Source: Actinomycetes bacterium | GTDB lineage: Bacteria; Actinomycetota; Actinomycetes; Streptosporangiales; Streptosporangiaceae | NCBI GenBank assembly: GCA_023425615.1 | Contig: JAFACJ010000607.1 | Span: 1 to 9,092 of the forward strand | Direction of reading: 5' to 3' | DNA length: 9,092 nucleotides | Shown: positions 1 through 5,009 of the stretch, piece after piece | Numbering within the stretch: the first letter of the stretch is position 1 | How the letters are laid out: the number at the start of each line of letters is the position of its first letter | Position numbers and translations under genes: made by a program | Notes under the pieces: model-generated | The model's database searches: none | What the model saw: the letters and a program-made list of their open reading frames with translations, nothing else | Told to the model about the DNA's origin: nothing

Positions 1-1053
1 CAGCAGGTACGGGCCGACCAGCGCCACCAGCAGCGAGACCGGCACCAGCAGCATGAAGGTGCGGCGCAGCGCGTCGCGGCAGGCGCGGGCCAGGTTCGCC
101 CCGTCGAAGGCGCCCTCGACGGTCAGCGACATGGCCATGTTCAGCGCCAGGAGGTCGAGCATCAGCCCGAAGATCCAGGCCATCGCGAAGTAGCCGTTGG
201 CGACGGTGCCGACCTTCGCCGCGACCAGCAGCGGGATGAAGTTGATCGCCGAGTGGGAGGCGGCGGTGGCCACGAAGTCGCCCTGGAGGTAGCGGCCGAC
301 CTCGCGCGGGGTCGGCGCCTCGTGCAGGCCGCGGGTGAGGTCGACGTGGCCGGGCAGCAGCCGCCGGAACACCAGCACGTCGACCGGCGCCACCATGAGC
401 AGCACGGGCAGCATGGTGGCCAGCAGGATCCCGTCGTGCGGCCGGAGGGTCAGGCCGAGGACGATGAGGAAGGCGAACTTCACCAGCCCGTAGACGGTGT
501 TCTTGACCGGCACCCAGGGGGCGCGGCGCAGCCCGGTCAGCGAGGCGTCCTGCTGGGTGAAGATGTTCCAGGCGACGATGAAGACCAGGAACGGTATCGC
601 GTTGTGCGGCCGGGTCAGGTGGTCGAAGTTGGGGCTGTCCCACCAGGAGAGGGAGACCAGGAAGACCACGCCCAGCAGCGCGGCCACCGTCCCGCCGAAC
701 AGGTAGGAGCCGGCGATGAGCCGCCCGGAGAACCGCCCCGCCTGCGGCAGGAACCGCATCAGCACGTAGTTCAGCGCGGTGAGGCCGCCGATGAACATGA
801 TCGCCTGGATGACCGCGGCGTTGCGGCCGAAGTCCGACCGGTGGGAGAAGACGTCGGCGGCGATCCAGAAGCCGAACCCCAGCAGGCCGGTGAGGCCGCC
901 GTTGAGCATCAGCGCGTAGGCGTTGCGGAACAGCGGGTTGTCCAGCTCGCCGCGCAGCCGTCCCAGGCGCCGCGCCGGCGGTGTCTCGCCCGCCCCCAGC
1001 AGCCCGGAGACGTCCTGCGGCGCGGTGGCCCTCACCGCCTTCGGCTCAGTCAC
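1..1053 (-). CDS. Oligosaccharide/polysaccharide flippase-like membrane protein (3' end missing)
   Basis: This is a multi-pass membrane protein of the MATE/MOP-like 'lipopolysaccharide biosynthesis protein' group, whose members move lipid-linked glycans across the cytoplasmic membrane. The first 351 codons are visible and the frame is open to the left edge, so the C-terminus is missing. After a charged cytoplasmic N-terminus of about 40 residues I see roughly nine hydrophobic segments (about residues 45-68, 80-101, 112-135, 152-167, 187-204, 208-229, 262-282, 288-311, 333-351). The segment around 167-185, with Q-Q-D-A-S-L-T-G-L-R-R-A-P-W-V-P, is the loop typical of the family. The start is GTG at 1053, inside the end of the deacetylase gene (8-base overlap GTGACTGA). 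There is no strong SD of its own, so it probably depends on translational coupling. It is the last visible gene of the glycan operon. The family is fairly sure; the substrate is unknown. Confidence 0.8.
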   Translation of the reverse strand, partial: MTEPKAVRATAPQDVSGLLGAGETPPARRLGRLRGELDNPLFRNAYALMLNGGLTGLLGFGFWIAADVFSHRSDFGRNAAVIQAIMFIGGLTALNYVLMRFLPQAGRFSGRLIAGSYLFGGTVAALLGVVFLVSLSWWDSPNFDHLTRPHNAIPFLVFIVAWNIFTQQDASLTGLRRAPWVPVKNTVYGLVKFAFLIVLGLTLRPHDGILLATMLPVLLMVAPVDVLVFRRLLPGHVDLTRGLHEAPTPREVGRYLQGDFVATAASHSAINFIPLLVAAKVGTVANGYFAMAWIFGLMLDLLALNMAMSLTVEGAFDGANLARACRDALRRTFMLLVPVSLLVALVGPYLL

Positions 1054-1810
1054 GGTGCATCGCCCGCCGGTAGAGGTACCTGGACCTGCGCACGACGGCG
1101 TAGCCCTTGGTGAGCGCCTTCTCGCGGTAGAACGGGTGGAGGCCCCCGGCGATGCGCTCGAAGACCTCCAGCGAGGTGGAGCGCTGGACGGTGAGCCGCG
1201 GTATCGCGTAGCCGGAGCGCTCGGCGGCCACCTCGTTGGCCACCACGCAGGCGGTGGTGTACCCGGCGTGGGCCACGGCTCGGCGCACACGTGCGCTGGA
1301 GTAGCCGTAGGGGTAGGCCATCGTCGTGACGGACCGCTGCAGCCCGTCCTCCAGCAGCAGCCGGCTGCGGGTGAGCTCGTCGTGCAGCACGCCGTCCCTG
1401 AGCTGGTCGAGCTGCGGGTGGCTGTGGCTGTGCGCGCCGACCTCGACGCCCTCGGCGGCGATCTCCCTGACGTGCGCCCAGCTCAGCATCTTGTCCAGGG
1501 GGCGTCCCGCGGCGTCGGGGCCGGCGTCGTCCAGCCAGCCGGTGGTGACGAACACCGTGGCGGGGTAGCCGAACGAGCGCAGGACGGGCAGTGCGTTGGA
1601 GTGGAAGTCGGCGTACCCGTCGTCGAAGGTGATGCAGATCGGTCTGGCCGCGTCCCGTTCCGTGCCCGACAGCGTGACCGGGGTGAACCCCCGGTCCTTC
1701 AGCAGTGCCATCTGGTCGGCGAAGGCGCCGGTGCTGACCGACAGGCCGGCGGTGTCCGGCGGCGGGTCGTCGCGGACCGAGTGGTACATGAGGATCGGGA
1801 CGGGCCGCAT
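1046..1810 (-). CDS. Polysaccharide deacetylase family protein (NodB/CE4 type), cytoplasmic
   Basis: A 254-residue NodB-homology (carbohydrate esterase 4) protein, a family of metal-dependent enzymes that remove N- or O-acetyl groups from sugars. It starts with the family opening P-I-L-M-Y-H-S-V (residues 4-12). The TFDDG motif lies at 61-65 (D63 the likely catalytic base, D64 a metal ligand). H127-S-H-S-H131 supplies the two metal-binding histidines. A-Y-P-Y-G near residue 170 is the third motif. No signal peptide or membrane segment is present, so it should act in the cytoplasm, before export by the flippase encoded next. ATG at 1810 overlaps the stop of the preceding glycosyltransferase as TGATG, and AAGGAG lies 5 bases upstream. 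The likely substrate is an N-acetylated sugar on a lipid-linked intermediate, by inference from context. Confidence 0.9.
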   Translation of the reverse strand: MRPVPILMYHSVRDDPPPDTAGLSVSTGAFADQMALLKDRGFTPVTLSGTERDAARPICITFDDGYADFHSNALPVLRSFGYPATVFVTTGWLDDAGPDAAGRPLDKMLSWAHVREIAAEGVEVGAHSHSHPQLDQLRDGVLHDELTRSRLLLEDGLQRSVTTMAYPYGYSSARVRRAVAHAGYTTACVVANEVAAERSGYAIPRLTVQRSTSLEVFERIAGGLHPFYREKALTKGYAVVRRSRYLYRRAMHRD

Positions 1811-2886
1811 CAGTGCTCCTTACGGGTGGCGCGGCGGCCCACCAGGTAGCCCGCCGCGGTGTAGCCCAGGCCCGCCGTGATCGCCGAGGCGCGGCCGAGC
1901 CCGCCCACGTCGCCGCGGAAGGTGTCGCCGAGCCCGCGGAACACGCCCTTGGGCAGGGTCTTGAACGCGTGCGCCCGCTCGTTGGACAGCCCGTCCCTGC
2001 TGCCGACGCTCCGCGCGACCAGCGCCTTGGACAGGCCCTCGGCGTAGCAGCGTTCGCGGTAGTAGCGGAAGCGGGCGCGCTCGGCGGGCACCCGGTGCCA
2101 GATCACCGCCGCGGGCTCGAAGAGCTGGACGGTCTCGGGCATCCGCTGGCCGAGCCTGATGCAGAACTCCGTCTCCTCGCACCCCAGCGGCCGGTCGATG
2201 GCGTGGGTGCGGCCGATGTCGCCGGAGAACCCGCCCGCCACGGCGAAGGCGTCGCGCCGGAAGGAGGCGTTGCCGCCCAGCACGTTGCGCACGGGCCCGG
2301 GGACCATGCCGCGGTAGGTGCCGCCCACGGTCCATTCGAACTCATCGGGGAACCACCGGGGACGCTCGCCCGTTGGCACGGTGAAGGCTCCTGCGGAACC
2401 CGGGCGAGGATGGGGGTCAACGTCCGGGGTCTGCAGGAGCCTTCCCTGGCGCATGACCCCGGTGAGCTCGGCGGAGCCGGGCGATCCCGGCCACAGCGAG
2501 ATGGTGCGCCCGCCCACCCCGATGACCTCCTTGCCCTGCGCGCCGTACCTGCCGTCCTTGTCGGCGTAGCAGGCGGCGAACGCGGCGAGCCAGCCGGGCG
2601 CGGCGACGGCGTCGTCGTCGAGGAAGGCGACGACGTCGCCCGAGGCATAGGAGACACCGGTGTTCTTGCCGCCGGACAGCCCCCTGTCCTCGGCGTTCTC
2701 CACCACCCTGACGTCCGGCAGCGCGTCCTTCAGCCGCCGGTGGAGGTCGGGGTTGTGGTCGACCGAGAGGATGACCTCGTGCGGGGCGTGCGTCTGCCGC
2801 CGCACCGACTCGACGGCGGCGTGCACGTCGTCCCAGCGCCGGTCGGTGAACGCGCAGATCACCACGGAGATGGTGGTACCGGTCAT
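1810..2886 (-). CDS. Family 2 glycosyltransferase with an unusual palindromic insert
   Basis: A 358-residue GT-A fold glycosyltransferase. Its N-terminus S-V-V-I-C-A-F-T-D-R-R-W (7-18) and the segment R-G-L-S-G-G-K-N-T-G (68-77) belong to the sub-group that includes glucosyl-dolichyl-phosphate glucuronosyltransferase-like proteins. The metal/nucleotide-sugar DXD motif is D90-D91-D92 and the acceptor-side acidic motif is G-C-E-E-T-E-F (235-241). A basic C-terminal tail ends in a moderately hydrophobic stretch (about 325-350) that may lie on the membrane. ATG at 2886 was chosen because it overlaps the upstream stop (ATGA), has AGGAGG 8 bases upstream, and begins exactly where homology begins; the frame is open further upstream but unsupported. 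Residues about 133-173 look like an insertion: from memory the family runs almost directly from the G-G-R-T-I-S-L-W strand to R-P-R-W-F-P-D-E-F. That stretch is Pro/Gly-rich and contains a large DNA palindrome. Donor and acceptor are unknown. Confidence 0.9.
   Translation of the reverse strand: MTGTTISVVICAFTDRRWDDVHAAVESVRRQTHAPHEVILSVDHNPDLHRRLKDALPDVRVVENAEDRGLSGGKNTGVSYASGDVVAFLDDDAVAAPGWLAAFAACYADKDGRYGAQGKEVIGVGGRTISLWPGSPGSAELTGVMRQGRLLQTPDVDPHPRPGSAGAFTVPTGERPRWFPDEFEWTVGGTYRGMVPGPVRNVLGGNASFRRDAFAVAGGFSGDIGRTHAIDRPLGCEETEFCIRLGQRMPETVQLFEPAAVIWHRVPAERARFRYYRERCYAEGLSKALVARSVGSRDGLSNERAHAFKTLPKGVFRGLGDTFRGDVGGLGRASAITAGLGYTAAGYLVGRRATRKEH
2383..2444. repeat. 62-bp imperfect palindrome inside a glycosyltransferase gene
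   Basis: Left arm 2383-2406 and right arm 2421-2444 are inverted repeats of 24 bases, separated by a 14-base loop (2407-2420). The outer 12 bases, GAAGGCTCCTGC and its complement, match perfectly. Over the full arm 21 of 24 positions are complementary by hand alignment. The element is read through in frame and encodes residues 148-168 of the glycosyltransferase. The sequence CGGTGA occurs at 2379-2384 and again at 2460-2465, 81 bases apart (a multiple of three), which might be a trace of duplication but is short enough to be chance. A second, perfect 6-bp hairpin (GCCGGG-CGAT-CCCGGC, 2476-2491) lies nearby in the same odd segment. As RNA, either strand would fold into a very stable hairpin. 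Confidence 0.85.
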
Positions 2887-3953
2887 GAGGATCGCCTCCT
2901 CATCTTGGCGTAACCCTTCAGTACCCGGTCGGCGCCCGAGTACAGCCTCGGATGGTCGAGCGCGGCGTCGCGCAGCCGGTTCAGCGGCACATGCCGCACC
3001 CAGTGCCAGGCGGCGCCGGGCGTGGCGCGGGCGACGCGGCCCTCGGCGATCGGCACCTCGCGGCTCTTCAGCCACTCCTTGAACTCCTTGCCGCCGCGGC
3101 CCATCCAGATCTCCGTCACGCCGTCCTCGGCGCAGCCCCTGGCCAGCGCCAGATGGCCGATCATGCCGGGGGAGTAGCGGGAGAACCCGGTGTCGTAGGC
3201 GGGGAACCAGCCGGCCATCGACGCGCCGCTGCGCAGCCCGAGGTGCAGGGAGACGGTGCGGTCGCCGGCCCGCAGCACGCTGAGCACGCCGAAGCCGCTC
3301 TCGTGGAAGTGCCGCAGCAGGCCGACGATCCACGGGCGGGTGAACCTGTCGGTGCGGCCGGTGCGCCGGTACTGCGCCGACTTCCAGCGCATGAGCCTGT
3401 CGAGTTCGGCGGGGTCGGCGCTGGTGAACTCATACGACACCGCGCCGATCTCGCGGCCGAGTTTGCGCTCCTTGTAGCGGATGGTCTTGTGCGTCTTGGG
3501 CGCCAGCGCCCTGGCCTCGGCCTCCCAGGCGGTGAACCCGGCGGCCAGGTCCATGATCGGTTCGGCCCTGCGGACCTGGTGGTAGGGCGCGAACATGCGC
3601 TGGCCTGCGATGAGGTGGTCGAAGTCCCAGACGCCGAGCCGGCAGGCGCGCAGGAGTTCGGTGGCGGGCAGGTCGAGGGCGGGGTCGGCGACGATGCCCT
3701 GCAGGTCGGTCAGCCCGAAGCCCACCGGGTGGCCGATCCCGCCGGGGCGGCGCTCGTGCGGGAAGAAGGCGGTGATCTGCGCGCCGTCCTCCACGACGCC
3801 CACCCGCACGTCGGGGCGGAACCGCGCGACTCCGAGGGTGAACTCGGGGGCGAGGAAGGGGTTGGCCAGCGCCGGGTCGGTCTCCTGGAGCCGGCGCCAG
3901 CGCTGGATCTCCGCCTCCCCCAATTCCTTGGGATGGACGACGCGCGTCCTCAT
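2883..3953 (-). CDS. GNAT-fold acyltransferase of the CelD/BcsL group
   Basis: A 356-residue protein with two GNAT-like halves, as in the CelD/BcsL and FemAB-related group (Pfam acetyltransferase GNAT domain PF13480). Recognisable family features are N-P-F-L-A-P-E-F (31-38), the basic segment T-H-K-T-I-R-Y-K-E-R-K-L (154-165), W-K-S-A-Q-Y (190-195), the strand V-S-L-H-L-G-L (234-240), P-A-Y-D-T-G-F-S-R-Y-S-P-G (251-263) and I-W-M-G-R-G-G-K-E-F-K (282-292). Such proteins transfer acyl or aminoacyl groups in extracellular polysaccharide pathways; the exact donor cannot be told. No membrane segment is visible. ATG at 3953 overlaps the upstream glycosyltransferase stop (ATGA), with GAGG 5 bases upstream. 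Its placement with a NodB-type deacetylase suggests it acylates an amine freed by that enzyme; that is inference. Confidence 0.85.
   Translation of the reverse strand: MRTRVVHPKELGEAEIQRWRRLQETDPALANPFLAPEFTLGVARFRPDVRVGVVEDGAQITAFFPHERRPGGIGHPVGFGLTDLQGIVADPALDLPATELLRACRLGVWDFDHLIAGQRMFAPYHQVRRAEPIMDLAAGFTAWEAEARALAPKTHKTIRYKERKLGREIGAVSYEFTSADPAELDRLMRWKSAQYRRTGRTDRFTRPWIVGLLRHFHESGFGVLSVLRAGDRTVSLHLGLRSGASMAGWFPAYDTGFSRYSPGMIGHLALARGCAEDGVTEIWMGRGGKEFKEWLKSREVPIAEGRVARATPGAAWHWVRHVPLNRLRDAALDHPRLYSGADRVLKGYAKMRRRSS
2895..2900 (-). promoter_or_regulatory. Ribosome binding site AGGAGG of the second glycosyltransferase
   Basis: AGGAGG on the minus strand, 8 bases before ATG 2886 and inside the last codons of the acyltransferase gene. 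It decides the start, since the frame stays open for another 149 codons upstream. Confidence 0.8.
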
Positions 3954-4786
3954 TTGGCCCTCACTGCTGCCAGATGTCCGACAGGAACCGGTTCAAAGGG
4001 CTGTTGCTGGTGGGCCTGGGAGTCGTCGAGTTCGCCGGCGAAGCGGAGCCTGATCATCGTCTTCAGCACCCGCCAGCCGTCCCGGAAGGTGTTGAGATTG
4101 GACTCGCCGAAACGCCGGTGCGATTCGTGGCTGGCGACCTCGGCCACCTTCAGTCCCGCCCGTACCGCGTTGACGCAGATCTCGGTCTCGATCTCGAAGC
4201 CGGTGGACTTGAGGTGCAGTTTCTCTACGACATTTCGCCGCATTGCGACATATCCGTAGCAGAGGTCTGTCCATTTCTGGCCATACAGCAGGTTCGCCGT
4301 GCGGGTCAGCCAGAGGTTGCCCTTGTTGCGCAGCCAGGTCAGGTCGTCCGACCCGCCGCCGCAGTTGTAGCGCGAGCCCTTGACGAACTCAAAGCCCCTG
4401 CACAGCAGGGACAGGAAGCTGTCGAACTCGGCGGGGTCCATCGATCCGTCCGCGTCGAGCATGACGATGACCTCGCTGGTCGCCGCCGCCATGCCCGTGC
4501 GCATCGCCGTCCCCTTCCCCGTGGGGGGCTCGACGATGATGACCGCATCCGGACGCAGCAGACGGGTGACCTCCACCGTGCCGTCCGTCGACTCCCCGTC
4601 GACGATGACGACCTCGTCCACCGAGGCCAGGCGCGGCAGCAGCCAGCGCAGGTTGTCCGCTTCGTTGAGGGTCGGGATCACGGCCGTGACGGTCGGCCAT
4701 TGGGTACGCCGCCTGGACAGATCCAGCCGGTTGCGGCGCGGCGTGTGAGGGAGCATCGCCGGCCCGAGGGAGTGCTGGGTGTTCAT
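3950..4786 (-). CDS. Family 2 glycosyltransferase, polyprenyl-phosphate sugar synthase (DPM1)-like
   Basis: A 278-residue GT-A glycosyltransferase resembling dolichol-phosphate mannose synthase. The sequence shows T-A-V-I-P-T-L-N-E-A-D-N-L (34-46), V-D-G-E-S-T-D-G-T (62-70), the metal-binding D111-A-D113, K-G-S-R-Y (136-140) and W-T-D-L-C-Y-G-Y (172-179). There is no C-terminal membrane pair, so it should be a soluble or peripheral enzyme, presumably charging a polyprenyl phosphate or adding an early sugar. I prefer ATG at 4786. The frame can be extended to GTG at 4840, but those 18 codons use AAA, GAA, AGA, CCA and CAT, unlike the gene body, and no SD fits GTG 4840. ATG 4786 has only a G-run (GGGGG) 5 bases upstream. 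Codons for about residues 167-190 also show a patch of A/T-ending codons. It is the first gene of the operon and its stop overlaps the acyltransferase start. Confidence 0.88.
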   Translation of the reverse strand: MNTQHSLGPAMLPHTPRRNRLDLSRRRTQWPTVTAVIPTLNEADNLRWLLPRLASVDEVVIVDGESTDGTVEVTRLLRPDAVIIVEPPTGKGTAMRTGMAAATSEVIVMLDADGSMDPAEFDSFLSLLCRGFEFVKGSRYNCGGGSDDLTWLRNKGNLWLTRTANLLYGQKWTDLCYGYVAMRRNVVEKLHLKSTGFEIETEICVNAVRAGLKVAEVASHESHRRFGESNLNTFRDGWRVLKTMIRLRFAGELDDSQAHQQQPFEPVPVGHLAAVRAK

Positions 4787-4840
4787 CAGGGCCCCCGTGG
4801 GATGTGGGTGTCTGCCTTCTTTGATGTAGGCCACCCGCAC

Positions 4841-4854
4841 GATGTTCAGACATC
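4841..4854. repeat. Small dyad GATGT-TCAG-ACATC
   Basis: Perfect 5-bp arms with a 4-base spacer, 55 bases upstream of the preferred start of the first operon gene. It could be an operator half-site pair or a weak RNA hairpin in the leader. The arms are short enough that chance is a real possibility. Confidence 0.4.
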
Positions 4855-4863
4855 CCTGGGAAT

Positions 4864-4869
4864 CCTCCT
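4864..4869 (-). promoter_or_regulatory. Strong Shine-Dalgarno sequence AGGAGG in the operon leader, out of frame with the gene
   Basis: AGGAGG on the minus strand sits 10 bases before an ATG at 4853. That ATG is in a different frame from the glycosyltransferase and opens a 154-codon frame without family similarity. GTG 4840 is 23 bases away and ATG 4786 is 77 away, so it serves neither. It may start a short leader translation, or be coincidence. Confidence 0.45.
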
Positions 4870-5009
4870 GCAGGTGGCGAGGGACTTATCTACGACCGGA
4901 GCGGGGATTCGAACGCCCGGGTATCGAGCACCGTGTGGCGTAATGGGCATGAGGGATATATGAGCTGATCCGATGTGGCGTTGGTAGGCTTTCCCACAAG
5001 ATCGGGGAC

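Larger units (their letters stand above)
4787..5009 (-). other. Spacer between treS and the glycan operon; leader and promoter region
   Basis: This 223-base non-coding stretch must hold the operon's leader and probably its promoter. It is visibly less GC-rich than the genes. It contains a strong AGGAGG (4864-4869) that does not fit the glycosyltransferase frame, a small dyad (4841-4854), a tRNA T-arm-like motif (4903-4918), and the first copy of a 9-base repeat (4881-4889; second copy 5005-5013, on the treS stop). I found no convincing -35/-10 pair and no strong terminator for treS; only a weak stem (TCCC/GGGA) lies just past its stop. Confidence 0.6.

Noticed and set aside
253..1849. Plus-strand frames over the flippase and deacetylase genes
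   Set aside because: They are antisense to proteins with clear membrane segments and NodB motifs, and show no domain of their own.
2605..2645. Apparent inverted repeat of GTC/GAC runs
   Set aside because: It arises from consecutive Asp and Val codons around the D-D-D motif of the glycosyltransferase, so coding explains it.
2952..4259. Plus-strand open frame of 435 codons opposite the acyltransferase and glycosyltransferase genes
   Set aside because: It crosses two well-supported minus-strand genes and has only low-complexity composition; a compositional shadow.
4585..4606. Repeated GTCGAC palindromes
   Set aside because: They encode the conserved V-D-G-E-S-T-D-G motif of the DPM1-like enzyme; Val-Asp codons in high-GC DNA give this by default.
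4389..4853. 154-codon minus-strand frame from ATG 4853 behind the strong AGGAGG
   Set aside because: After the first codons it simply runs out of frame through the DPM1-like gene, with His/Arg/Gly-rich composition. Only its start region is of interest and is listed separately.
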